64,000 nucleotides of DNA from positions 22,778-86,777 of the forward strand of contig JABAQZ010000010.1 in NCBI GenBank assembly GCA_019187405.1, in the 5' to 3' direction. Positions 55,639-64,000 of the stretch are shown here, piece by piece; the first letter of the stretch is position 1; each line of letters starts with the position of its first letter. The notes under the pieces are model-generated. The model ran no database searches. It saw only the letters and a program-made list of their open reading frames with translations, and had not been told where the DNA came from. This DNA comes from Ignavibacteria bacterium (GTDB lineage: Bacteria > Bacteroidota > Ignavibacteria > Tepidaquicellales > Tepidaquicellaceae). The position numbers were made by a program, and so were the translations under genes.

Positions 55639-56997
55639 ATGAAATCGATTGTTTCAATAGTTTTATTTCTGTTTCTACTGCTCACATGCCCGGAAATAAA
55701 AACACAAAGCATTTACTTCCCTCCCCTTTCGGGAAATCAATGGGAATCTGTAACTCCCTCTTCACTTGGATGGTGCACCGAAAAAATTGATTCTTTGCTA
55801 AACTATCTTGAATCAAAAAATACCAAGGCTTTTCTTGTTTTAAAAAATGGCAGGATAGTTATTGAACATTATTTTGGTACTTTTTCAGCTGACAGTATTT
55901 GGTATTGGGCTTCAGCCGGAAAAACACTTACAGCAATGTTATGTGGTATTGCACAGCAAGAGGGTTACATTAACATCAGCGATTCTTCTTCTAAATATCT
56001 CGGTGCAGGCTGGACTTCCTGTCAGCCCGGTAAAGAAAAGCTTATTACAATACGAAATCAACTTACTATGACAACAGGGTTAAACGATAACGTAGTCGAC
56101 CCATTCTGCACGCTGCCGTCTTGTCTGATTTATCTCACCGATGCAGGATCAAGATGGGCATATCACAATGCACCATATACATTACTCGATAAAGTAATTG
56201 AAAATTCTACCGGTCAGACATATAACTTATACTTCAATTCAAGAATTAAGAATCGTATCGGCATGAACGGAATCTGGCTGCCTTCCGGATTTAATAATAT
56301 TTATTACAGTAATGCCAGAAGCGTTGCGAGATTTGGTATTCTTATTTTGAATAAAGGTGTATGGAATGTTGATACTCTTTTGCATGATACATCGTACTTT
56401 AATTCCATGACAAACACATCTCAAAATCTGAATCTGTCTTATGGATATCTCTGGTGGCTTAACGGAAAATCATCTTATATGCTTCCGGGTACACAGTTTG
56501 TCTTTCCGGGTAGCTGGGCTCCAGACGCTCCCGATAACATGATTGCAGCTTTAGGTAAAAGCGGACAAATACTTAATATGGTACCTGGATCGGGAATAGT
56601 TCTTGTAAGACTTGGCAATGCTCCGGACACTTCTTTTGAAATAACTACTCATTTCAATAATCAGATTTGGATAAGACTTAACGATATTATTTGTGATCCG
56701 TCTTCGGTAAAAAACCTTTCTTCTGTTTCTCCGCAGCAATTTATTCTTCATCAGAATTATCCTAATCCATTTAATCCTGAAACTACGTTTGATTATTATA
56801 TTGGTAAAAACGGTTTTGTATCTTTGAAAATTTTCAACATATTGGGTAAGGAAGTTCAATCCATAATTAATGAATATAAAAATACAGGAAGTTATTCAGT
56901 GAAATGGAATGCATCTGAATTCCCGGGCGGGGCATATCTATACAGATTTTCCTTTGATGAAATTTACAAAACAGGAAAATTGATTTTAATCAAGTAA
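55639..56997 (+). CDS. Serine beta-lactamase-like hydrolase with T9SS sorting domain
   Basis: 452 residues with a signal peptide (1-23). The catalytic domain (about 40-365) is of the class C beta-lactamase/esterase type: motif 1 S-A-G-K in WYWASAGKTLTAMLCG (Ser nucleophile, SxxK), motif 2 Y-H-N in WAYHNAPYTLL (YxN), and a C-terminal AALGKSGQI in the place of the usual H/K-T-G motif. Family members include esterases, peptidases and penicillin-binding relatives; a true beta-lactamase role is unlikely. The last 80 residues are a T9SS sorting domain (NYPNPFNPETTFDYYI to GKLILIK), so it acts outside the cell. It follows the DUF885 peptidase by 31 bases and ends before a bidirectional terminator. 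Confidence 0.87.
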   Translation: MKSIVSIVLFLFLLLTCPEIKTQSIYFPPLSGNQWESVTPSSLGWCTEKIDSLLNYLESKNTKAFLVLKNGRIVIEHYFGTFSADSIWYWASAGKTLTAMLCGIAQQEGYINISDSSSKYLGAGWTSCQPGKEKLITIRNQLTMTTGLNDNVVDPFCTLPSCLIYLTDAGSRWAYHNAPYTLLDKVIENSTGQTYNLYFNSRIKNRIGMNGIWLPSGFNNIYYSNARSVARFGILILNKGVWNVDTLLHDTSYFNSMTNTSQNLNLSYGYLWWLNGKSSYMLPGTQFVFPGSWAPDAPDNMIAALGKSGQILNMVPGSGIVLVRLGNAPDTSFEITTHFNNQIWIRLNDIICDPSSVKNLSSVSPQQFILHQNYPNPFNPETTFDYYIGKNGFVSLKIFNILGKEVQSIINEYKNTGSYSVKWNASEFPGGAYLYRFSFDEIYKTGKLILIK

Positions 56998-57138
56998 ATT
57001 CTCCTTCAGCTATTACTTCAATTACGGATTAAGTCCTCAACAGAATTCATTGTTTTACATTCAGATAACTTTGCAGAAATTTATGAGTGGGAAAATTTTT
57101 TTTTAATATTTAATTACGGAAATTAAATTTATTTAAAA

Positions 57139-57424
57139 GTTCCAATGTGGATTGTAACCAAACATCAATCAATAACATGTAGGGGCAACCCTTGTGGTTG
57201 CCCAGTTGAAATGTTGTTGACCATTTCCAATTGATTGCCCCGTTCCAATGTGGATTGTAACCAAACATCAATCAATAACATGAAGGGGCAACCCATGTGG
57301 TTGCCCAGTTGAAATGTGGTTATGAACAAACATCTGGGTGACAACATCAGCGCGACCATGAAGGTCGCCCCTACGAAATAAATTATTTAAACATGTAGGG
57401 GAAACCTTTGTGGTTGCCCCCTTT
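57139..57424. repeat. Cluster of GGGCAACC hairpin repeats
   Basis: A 103-base unit (57139-57241, starting GTTCCAATGTGG) is followed by a second, partial copy from 57242. Each contains the hairpin GGGCAACC/GGTTGCCC (57183-57203 and 57286-57306). A related hairpin in the other orientation (GCGACC/GGTCGC, 57352-57368, next to CCCCTACG) and a fourth, imperfect one (57395-57420, GTAGGGGAAACC with GGTTGCCCC) follow. They do not code. They resemble REP-like palindromes and lie in the gap after the beta-lactamase-like gene. The 56998-57138 part of the gap shows nothing. Confidence 0.75.
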
Positions 57425-57481
57425 GTAATATGATTACCCCGTTGCAATTATCGCATGAGATAATATTTTAAATCGATATAA

Positions 57482-57517
57482 AAAAATCCGTTCCTGAATT
57501 TCCCGGAACGGATTTTT
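57482..57517. terminator. Bidirectional terminator between convergent genes
   Basis: AAAAATCCGTTCC (57482-57494) and GGAACGGATTTTT (57505-57517) form a perfect 13-bp stem with a 10-base loop. It has an A tract on the left and a T tract on the right, so it can stop transcription from both the gene ending at 56997 and the minus-strand gene ending at 57568. Confidence 0.85.
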
Positions 57518-57567
57518 ATTTTAAAACTATTTCCCCTTTGCAACGGAGCCTGGAAATTTAATCCATT

Positions 57568-58875
57568 TTATTTTATCAAAAGCATCTTCTTAGTTGATAC
57601 AAAATTCTCAGTTGTTAATGTATAGAAATAAACTCCGCTCGATAATCCGCCCGCAACTGAAGCTGCATTAAGTTCAATTGTATAATAACCCGCATTTCTA
57701 AATTCATGTACAAGTTCAGCTGCTACTCTGCCGTTTACATCAAAGACTTTTAAACTTACATTACCATCAAATGGCAAATCAAAATTTATCTTTGTTGACG
57801 GATTAAAAGGATTGGGATAGTTTTGAGACAAATCATATTTCTCCGGCGTTCCTATTTTAACTTCATTTCCTAAATCAAAATATTCGAAATTCCCGTTAAA
57901 GTCTATTTGCTTTAATCTGTAATAATAAGTTCCTGCTTCAAGATTCTTATCCAAATATGAATAATTATGAGAAGAAGCAGTAGTACCATTTCCGTTGACA
58001 AAACTTAATCTCTCCCAATTTGATTCTGACTTCCTTCTCTCAATATCAAATCCTCTGTTGTTTGATTCCGAAGATGTTGACCAAGATAATTGGACATCTC
58101 TTTTAATTACTGAAGAATTAAATGAATTAAGCTCAACTGGAAGAACTGCACTATTCCATGAATTATCAATATAGATTCCATCTACGGTAACAGTTGAAGC
58201 ATTTGCAGAAGATCCCTGCCTTAAGATTACTCGGCTAAGATTCAATGCATCATTTGAAGTTGCAGTAATTGGTCCAATTGTCGGAGACGGTTCTGTTGAC
58301 GGAACAATCTGAGTTGAGTCATAAATAAATAAACTTACTTCGTCATTAGCTAATCCGGGAATAAACTGATATTTTGTTATTACCAAATAAGTTGTAGCTA
58401 ATGAATATACTCCCGAACCATAAGAAATGGTTGCTTCATTTGCTTTGGTTATACCAATGTTAAAACCGGCTCCGCTTGGTCTAGCATATACCCTTGCATC
58501 GAAAGCATTACCCGTTGAACTTAAGGCAAAGAAATAATCTCCATTACCTTGGACAGTATTTACTCTTAACATAAATGAAGTGTAAACGGCATAAGTACTT
58601 CCGGAATCCTGTCTTGGAGTTACTTGAGAAGAATCATCTTCGCCTGTTGTACCTATAAATACAGCATTACCGATATTTGTGCCTATATAATTTGGAAACT
58701 CAAGCCCAGGTGATATAACTGCTATTGGATTAGTACCACCGGAACTCGCAACATTCCAGTTTCCTGTTGATGTAATTAATGTTCCTGCAGTATAACTGAA
58801 ATCCTCAGTGTATATCTGACTTACAGCATACCCAGAAATAAATAAAAAGCAAAAAAGTAAAATGAATTTTTTCAT
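57568..58875 (-). CDS. Secreted jellyroll protein with T9SS sorting domain
   Basis: 435 residues with a signal peptide (1-19, ending AVSQ). The N-terminal domain (about 20-245) is a beta sandwich (TEDFSYTAGTLITSTGNW, YAVYTSFMLRVNTVQGNGDY, FDARVYARPSGAGFNIGITK, LVITKYQFIPGLANDEVSL, VTVDGIYIDNSW) of the kind seen in many Bacteroidota exported proteins, without visible catalytic residues. It is followed by the fibronectin-like module LPVELNSFNSS, LSWSTSSESNNRGFDIERR, YRLKQIDFNGNFEYF (also present at 6016-8436) and a T9SS sorting domain (NYPNPFNPSTKINFDLP to KKMLLIK). Probably a surface binding protein; ligand unknown. Confidence 0.85.
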   Translation of the reverse strand: MKKFILLFCFLFISGYAVSQIYTEDFSYTAGTLITSTGNWNVASSGGTNPIAVISPGLEFPNYIGTNIGNAVFIGTTGEDDSSQVTPRQDSGSTYAVYTSFMLRVNTVQGNGDYFFALSSTGNAFDARVYARPSGAGFNIGITKANEATISYGSGVYSLATTYLVITKYQFIPGLANDEVSLFIYDSTQIVPSTEPSPTIGPITATSNDALNLSRVILRQGSSANASTVTVDGIYIDNSWNSAVLPVELNSFNSSVIKRDVQLSWSTSSESNNRGFDIERRKSESNWERLSFVNGNGTTASSHNYSYLDKNLEAGTYYYRLKQIDFNGNFEYFDLGNEVKIGTPEKYDLSQNYPNPFNPSTKINFDLPFDGNVSLKVFDVNGRVAAELVHEFRNAGYYTIELNAASVAGGLSSGVYFYTLTTENFVSTKKMLLIK

Positions 58876-59372
58876 GACAGTTAGTTTAATTTATTAAATA
58901 ACTTTTAAAGATACTTCAGTTTATTCTTCTGTCAAAAATATAAATTCTGATTTTAAAAAACTAATCTTTTTCAGAATCTAAAATAAACCAAATTCATTAG
59001 CGCCTAATTCATTTTTTCAATTCAAAAAACACTTTCCTTAAATAGATTGTCAATAAAATTTCTAATCTAAAACAACCTCATCCCTACCCCCGCCAATGCA
59101 AGGAGCGATTTACTAGGTTCTGCTGAAGATTAATTATGTTTTCAAATAATTTAAAAGCCTAATTCTTTTGTTTAACTTTACAACTTCAATTTGATTTTGA
59201 CAGATGTGCTCTGAATTAAGTAATGCAAATTCCGTAAAAATTAATCTGCATAGAGTCAAAGCACTAAGATAATTTTTAAAGGCCGGATTTTTATAAACTA
59301 AACATTTGATTATATAAATTTGTAAGTTGATTCATATTTAATACTATAATAAATTTGTAAAAATAAATTGCC
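58876..59372. other. Divergent intergenic region
   Basis: About 500 bases between divergent genes. No gene, RNA gene, repeat or terminator is seen. Sequence is AT-rich except for a short CCTCATCCCTACCCCCGCCAATG-type segment around 59080. Confidence 0.4.
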
Positions 59373-60185
59373 ATTACAAAATCAGTTTTAAATATTGTCC
59401 TCGCTGCCGCTTTTTTTATCACAAGTTGCGGTAATGACTCTTCTGTTAATCAAAACGGTAATCCCACAAACGGATATAACAAAATCCTTACGGCTGAATC
59501 AGGAAATAATAAATTCGAAGTATGGAGTTCATCAGGTAACGCTTTAATGTACGGATACAACGACATAGGTATTAAAGTATTTCAAAACGGAAATGAAAAA
59601 AATACAGGAGTTGTAAAATACAAAACCACTATGTATCACGGACTTGGCGGACCAAGCCATACAACTCCGGTTAAGGAAAATTTTAATTACGATGTTTCAA
59701 CGGGACTTTTCAAAGGTTATGCCGTATTCATCATGTATGACACTGCGGCATTCTGGGCTGCAGATTACGATTACAACAGTGAATTCGGAGTTGACTCTGC
59801 TGTTTTTCCCCTTGAGTTTAACTCTCTAAGCCAGATTCTCGTCTGGGATAATACTTTTACACAAAGAGTATATATACTGACTTTATTATCTTCACTTTCT
59901 CCGGTTTCCGGATTAAATGAATTAAAAGTAATGCTTCACGAGACATCCGGGTTTCAGGTTTATAATGAATTACCTAATGCGGAAATGTTTATCAGACCTC
60001 AACTGATTTCTACCGGACAAGGCTCGGACAATAATGCTAATCCCGTTTATCTGGGAGAAGGTATTTATAAAGGAACAGTCAACTTCACTATGCCGGGCGA
60101 ATGGTATGTATATGATTCCGTAAAATATAACGGGACGGTAATTACAAAATCACCGCCCCCGAAATTTAAGTTTACAATAAACTGA
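59373..60185 (+). CDS. Lipoprotein with YtkA-like domains and no standard start codon
   Basis: The first in-frame ATG (59547) falls inside the protein. Upstream the frame stays open to TAA at 59364 and encodes an ideal lipoprotein signal: SVLNIVLAAAFFITSC, with lipobox I-T-S-C (Cys at 59427). No ATG, GTG or TTG exists in frame between that TAA and the signal, so translation would have to start at ATT 59373 (or 59367), or the ATG has been lost. The mature part contains two similar modules (MYHGLGGPSHTTPV...GLFKGYAVFIMYD and LHETSGFQVY...GIYKGTVNFTMPGEW), the second close to YtkA-like domains. It is probably an outer- or inner-membrane-anchored periplasmic protein of unknown function. Convergent with the next gene, with 48 bases between. 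Confidence 0.65.
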   Translation: MTKSVLNIVLAAAFFITSCGNDSSVNQNGNPTNGYNKILTAESGNNKFEVWSSSGNALMYGYNDIGIKVFQNGNEKNTGVVKYKTTMYHGLGGPSHTTPVKENFNYDVSTGLFKGYAVFIMYDTAAFWAADYDYNSEFGVDSAVFPLEFNSLSQILVWDNTFTQRVYILTLLSSLSPVSGLNELKVMLHETSGFQVYNELPNAEMFIRPQLISTGQGSDNNANPVYLGEGIYKGTVNFTMPGEWYVYDSVKYNGTVITKSPPPKFKFTIN

Positions 60186-60233
60186 GACTGCTTTAACGGA
60201 TTCCTTTCTTTTACGAGAAATAACTTTTCTTTA

Positions 60234-63200
60234 TCAAGGCGTAATCGCCGCAACAAAATTCGCTGCATTATTATCCGCTATCGCCGCATCACCTGCATCT
60301 ACAAAATCATCTCCCGTCAAATCGGTATTTACGTATCCTGTGGTAAAATTCGATGCGTCATTGTCTATCACACCGTTATCTGTTGCATCCACGACGCCGT
60401 CCTGATTCACGTCGCCGCTGTATGTTGCAAACTCTACCGGAGAAACATCTATCTGAATCATATTGCTGCCGAATGCTTGCGAAGATGAACTCGTGAAATC
60501 ATAATTTAAAAATTCCGATGCAAAGCTCTGTGCTGAAGCACTCCAGGTTTCAATTGAATTTCTGTGTTTAATGACAATATAGTATGGTGTTCCGTTTGTT
60601 ACTGTTGTAAATGTAAATATTCCCGTTCCGGTTGTATTCAAAATTGATTCTGAATTTTCAATTATATTGTATGGAGATGATGAACTTCTCAACTGTACGG
60701 TAAAAGTATCTGAAACCATTAAGTTTAATCCACTGCTGTAAAATCCTTCAACAAGTGAATTAATGGTTAATGTCATTATTACAGACTTTGGCTTAAATCC
60801 TGCATACGGCTCGGGAATATAATTCGAATAATATTTCCACGGTCCGAATTTTTGATATGGATTTTTTGAAATATCATACTGAACTCTTGCTCTCCATTTA
60901 TATTCTTTTGTTGAAAGTAATCCGGATATTTCTTTTGAGAGATCAATTCCTGTTGATCCTAAGTCTGTCATGTTTCCTGAACCGGATGACAAAGTGCTGT
61001 ATGTAATTTCGTTTCCGCTGAACGGCTGTCCGTTTTCTTTATATTCGTAAACTATCTTTCCGTCAGTTCTGCCAAATGAACTCCTGCCGAATAAGTTAAG
61101 TTTTACATTTCCGTTTGATCCTGTAATACCTCCCGAGCTGATCACATCTGATGTTCCAGGTTTATACTGCTGTAAATTGGATAAAAGTCCGGTCTTTCTG
61201 TTTCCGTAATAAACAAAAATTTTTCCTTCATCTGCTTCATTATTTTCATATCGATATGCTCCGATTATTACGTCACTGTAACCGTCTCCGTTTATATCAC
61301 CGGCAGAAGAAACACTTCCGCCATAATCAGCTTGGGTCTGATCACTTTCAGAATACCAGTTTGCAAGATTATCCAGTCCTGAATTTGAATTAGATCCGTA
61401 ATACATATAAGCTCTTCCTTTATTGGTTGAATACCCAGGCGCACCGACTATAACATCAGAATATCCGTCGCCGTTTACATCTCCGGCAGTTGATACGCTT
61501 GTTCCATAATATGCATTTTCAGCAAAACTGGAAGTAACCCAGGAATGTGAAGACAATAATCCTGCAGACGTTCCTTTATATAAATATGCCCTTCCTGAAT
61601 ATGCCTGAACCTCATCATAATAACTTGCACCAATAATTACATCTGAGTAACCGTCACCATTTACATCTCCGGCAACGGAAACGCTGTATCCAAAATTTGT
61701 ATATTCAGAGTTGCTTTCTGCAGTCCAGCTTGAAGTATTTTCAAGTCCGGCATTTGATCCGAGATAGACAAATGCTCTCCCTTCATATGTTTGACCGTTA
61801 GTATATCTAGGTGCTCCGACTATTACATCTGAATATCCATCGCCGTTTACATCTCCGGCAGAAGAAACCGATGTTCCATAACGGGCAAAAAGCTGATTTC
61901 CTTCAGTTATCCAGTTAGCTGAGTCAGACAGTCCGTCTGAAGATCCGTAATAGGCATATACTCTTCCTTCTTCAGTCAGATCATTAACAAATTTATTTGC
62001 GCCAACTATTACATCTGAATATCCGTCTCCGTTTACATCTCCGGCTGTAGAAACGTCTCTTCCAAATTCTGAATCACTTTGATTACTTTCAGCTGTCCAG
62101 TCTGCAGAATCTGTCAAACCTGAAGCAGAACCAAGAAAAACAAACGCTCTTCCTTCTTGATTTTCGCCGTTTGTGAATAAATAAGCACCGATGATAACGT
62201 CTGAATACCCGTCTCCGTTAACATCTCCTGCAGTAGAGACTTCTATCCCAAAATTTACACCAAGCTGATTACCAGTTGCTATCCAGTTTGGGAATGTTGA
62301 TAATCCTGCGGAAGAACCGTGAAAAACAAATGCACCGCCTTCATTTGCTAATCCATTATTAAAATACACTGCACCGGCAATTACATCACTGAATCCGTCT
62401 CCGTTTACATCCCCTGCCGAAGATACACTTATACCCAAATAAGCATTTGTCTGATTTATTTCATAAGTCCAGTTAACTGTTGACCTTAGTCCGTCAGCAT
62501 AACCCTGATATAGAAATGCTCCGCCTTCATTCGATTGCCCGTTATCATATTGCATTGCTCCAATAATAATTTCACTGAATCCGTCTCCGTTTACATCTCC
62601 TGCCGTTGCCACACATCTCCCGAAATACGCAGATACCTGATTGCTAACATCAGTCCAGTCGGCTGAAGCAGGCAAACCTGTTGATGATCCGAAATAAACA
62701 TAAGCTTTTCCTTCGTCTGTTTCTCCGTTTGCGAATCCGTATGCTCCAATGATGACATCTCCGTAACCGTCTCCGTTCACATCGCCAGCAGTACCTACAC
62801 TATATCCGAAAAATGCAAATCTTTGATTGATGTCATCCGTCCATGCAGCTGCTGCGGACATTGAAGTATTGTGTCCGTAAAAAACGAATGCTCTACCTTC
62901 GCTTGTGCTGTCATTTTCATAATTATGCGCTCCGACTATTACATCGCTCAAGCCGTCCCCGTTTACATCACCGGCAGTAGATACACTGATTCCAAAATTT
63001 GCATTTGCCTGATTGCTTTCACCTATCCAGAAACTTGTGCTGTTTGTTCCTCCCGGTGAACCTGTATAAATAAACGCTCTGCCTTCATTTGATTGTCCGT
63101 TTTCGGAATTCACTGCTCCAATGATCACATCACTGTATCCGTCACCGTTTACATCGCCGGCAAGTGATACACTTGTTCCGAAGTTATCCGATGCAACATT

Positions 63201-63887
63201 AGTTTGTAGATTTTTATCTGAAGGAATGCTGAGACCTGATGAACTTCCGTAATGAAGAAACACTTTACCCTCATCAGTTTCACCGTCATCTAAATCCGGA
63301 GCACTGAATATCACGTCGCTGTATCCGTCATTGTTTACATCGCCAGCCGAAGATACTGATGAACCCAAATGAGAGTCAGCCTGGTTTTTTTGTATCGTCC
63401 AGCTTGGAGTCAATGAAAGACCTGAAGCTGATCCGTGAAATACATAGACTTTGCCTTCATTATTCTGTCCGTTTTCAAAATTCGGCGCACCGATAATTAC
63501 ATCACTGTATCCGTCACCGTTAACATCACCTGCAGTAGCAACACTCCAGCCGAAATTCGATGTTGAGGTATCACTTTCCGAAGTCCAGTTTGCAAATGTT
63601 GAAAGCCCTGTTGCAGATCCGTGAAACACATAAGCTCTTCCTTCATCTGTCTGACCGTTATCGAAATAAGGACTGCCTGCAATAACATCACTGTATCCGT
63701 CACCGTTTACATCTCCTGCTGTTGCTACCGAATATCCAAAAGCCGAACTTGTCTGATTATTTTCATAAGTCCAGACAGGATTTGAAGATATCGGATCAAT
63801 TGTAACAGGATAGACTGCGTTTTCGTCGTTGACGACGATTGTGAAAGAATTCACCCCCTCCTTCCTCCCCCTGAGAGAGTGTCTCAA
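60234..63887 (-). CDS. FG-GAP surface protein (two propellers) with dockerin-like C-terminus, 5'-truncated
   Basis: The open frame encodes up to 1217 residues but lacks a signal peptide and a good start: the only initiator is a TTG at 63887 inside what looks like insertion-sequence DNA. The first native-looking residues are VNSFTIVVNDENAVYPVTID. Then 14 FG-GAP repeats follow (GDVNGDGYSDVIVGA, each with an FGYSVATA-type strand before it and a GRAYVFHGSAxGLS link after it), i.e. two seven-bladed propellers. After about residue 915 come beta domains and the C-terminal cassette (VIKHRNSIETWSASAQSF, GDVNQDGVVDATD, DLTGDDFVDAGD, ending FVAAITP). The repeats are of a different subfamily from the two other FG-GAP giants. 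As it stands the product could not be exported; the 5' part was probably removed by the insertion. Confidence 0.85.
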   Translation of the reverse strand: MRHSLRGRKEGVNSFTIVVNDENAVYPVTIDPISSNPVWTYENNQTSSAFGYSVATAGDVNGDGYSDVIAGSPYFDNGQTDEGRAYVFHGSATGLSTFANWTSESDTSTSNFGWSVATAGDVNGDGYSDVIIGAPNFENGQNNEGKVYVFHGSASGLSLTPSWTIQKNQADSHLGSSVSSAGDVNNDGYSDVIFSAPDLDDGETDEGKVFLHYGSSSGLSIPSDKNLQTNVASDNFGTSVSLAGDVNGDGYSDVIIGAVNSENGQSNEGRAFIYTGSPGGTNSTSFWIGESNQANANFGISVSTAGDVNGDGLSDVIVGAHNYENDSTSEGRAFVFYGHNTSMSAAAAWTDDINQRFAFFGYSVGTAGDVNGDGYGDVIIGAYGFANGETDEGKAYVYFGSSTGLPASADWTDVSNQVSAYFGRCVATAGDVNGDGFSEIIIGAMQYDNGQSNEGGAFLYQGYADGLRSTVNWTYEINQTNAYLGISVSSAGDVNGDGFSDVIAGAVYFNNGLANEGGAFVFHGSSAGLSTFPNWIATGNQLGVNFGIEVSTAGDVNGDGYSDVIIGAYLFTNGENQEGRAFVFLGSASGLTDSADWTAESNQSDSEFGRDVSTAGDVNGDGYSDVIVGANKFVNDLTEEGRVYAYYGSSDGLSDSANWITEGNQLFARYGTSVSSAGDVNGDGYSDVIVGAPRYTNGQTYEGRAFVYLGSNAGLENTSSWTAESNSEYTNFGYSVSVAGDVNGDGYSDVIIGASYYDEVQAYSGRAYLYKGTSAGLLSSHSWVTSSFAENAYYGTSVSTAGDVNGDGYSDVIVGAPGYSTNKGRAYMYYGSNSNSGLDNLANWYSESDQTQADYGGSVSSAGDINGDGYSDVIIGAYRYENNEADEGKIFVYYGNRKTGLLSNLQQYKPGTSDVISSGGITGSNGNVKLNLFGRSSFGRTDGKIVYEYKENGQPFSGNEITYSTLSSGSGNMTDLGSTGIDLSKEISGLLSTKEYKWRARVQYDISKNPYQKFGPWKYYSNYIPEPYAGFKPKSVIMTLTINSLVEGFYSSGLNLMVSDTFTVQLRSSSSPYNIIENSESILNTTGTGIFTFTTVTNGTPYYIVIKHRNSIETWSASAQSFASEFLNYDFTSSSSQAFGSNMIQIDVSPVEFATYSGDVNQDGVVDATDNGVIDNDASNFTTGYVNTDLTGDDFVDAGDAAIADNNAANFVAAITP

Positions 63888-64000
63888 AACATATTGATAA
63901 AAAATGATTATATTTGCAAAACAAATTTAAAAAGAATGTCACATCAGATTAAAGCAAATTACGATCAGAATTTTTTGTTGCCGCCCTCACTAGAGGAATG
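63871..64000 (+). mobile_element. Left end of an IS1182-like insertion sequence (runs off the window)
   Basis: The boundary is estimated. Just upstream of the transposase start lies GAGAGTGTCTCAAAACA (from 63875), a plausible terminal inverted repeat, abutting the broken 5' end of the FG-GAP gene. The other end is beyond the window, so neither the inverted repeat nor a target duplication can be confirmed. Confidence 0.6.
63936..64000 (+). CDS. IS1182-like transposase (N-terminus only)
   Basis: ATG at 63936 opens a frame that runs off the window after 21 complete codons. The translation contains ANYDQNFLLPPSLEE, which matches the conserved N-terminal motif (YxQxxLLPPSLEE) of IS1182-family DDE transposases. 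The catalytic residues are beyond the window. The gene is divergent from, and within about 60 bases of, the truncated FG-GAP gene. Family assignment rests on one motif. Confidence 0.65.
   Translation, partial: MSHQIKANYDQNFLLPPSLEE

Noticed and set aside
57165..57359. 64-residue minus-strand open frame across the hairpin repeats
   Set aside because: It is a read-through of the repeated palindromes and its translation is itself repetitive in step with the DNA repeat.

Overview
The window is AT-rich DNA from a member of the Bacteroidota/FCB group, most likely the Ignavibacteria and their relatives. The main reason is that eleven proteins end in the type IX secretion (T9SS) type A sorting domain in the form typical of that lineage (NYPNPFNPxTxIxYxLP, then VYDxxGKEVxxLVN, xxAGxY, SGVYFYRL, and a final basic-hydrophobic xLIK). 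There are no rRNA, tRNA or core housekeeping genes here, so a finer placement is not possible.

The window is an island of very large cell-surface proteins. Eighteen genes, about 41 kb of the 64 kb, encode Sec-exported multidomain proteins built from adhesive or beta-propeller modules: LamG and P-domain, MAM-like jellyrolls, FG-GAP propellers, SBBP repeats and Asp-box/Ycf48-like propellers. Others carry hydrolases: a GH16-like glycosidase, a metzincin and a serine beta-lactamase-like enzyme. Each ends in one of two C-terminal modules. One is the T9SS sorting domain. The other is a roughly 160-residue cassette that ends in a dockerin-like pair of calcium loops and stops almost at once after an N-x-F-V/I motif. 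One protein (1219-3993) carries both in series. Close paralogues differ only in which module they carry.

Layout. 1-8.4 kb: tail of a propeller protein, a LamG/P-domain protein, a helical cytoplasmic protein of an expanded paralogous family (minus strand) and a Ycf48-like propeller protein. 9-10 kb: a TPR/ST7-like protein. 10-36 kb: a minus-strand run with two giant FG-GAP proteins, small secreted or membrane proteins, a cohesin-fold-like protein, MAM-like proteins, an outer-membrane barrel, a GH16-like enzyme and four more T9SS cargoes. 36-50 kb: further members of the helical family (two divergent genes separated by a duplicated intergenic element, one with a GTG start, and one decayed copy), a metzincin, a sialidase-like propeller and a cluster of three 64-bp palindrome-ended elements. 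50-60 kb: an EamA transporter, a second LamG/P-domain protein, a DUF885 peptidase followed by a beta-lactamase-like T9SS cargo, hairpin repeats, another cargo and a lipoprotein with no normal start codon. 60-64 kb: a third FG-GAP protein whose 5' end appears cut off by an IS1182-like insertion running off the right edge.

The most interesting points are the interchangeable C-terminal modules, the exact multiples of seven in FG-GAP repeat number (14, 21, 14) with a marker blade at every seventh repeat, the expanded unknown cytoplasmic family with a pseudogene, and the duplicated intergenic element with a conserved hairpin. No T9SS machinery or cohesin array is present, so how these proteins are exported and anchored is inference.
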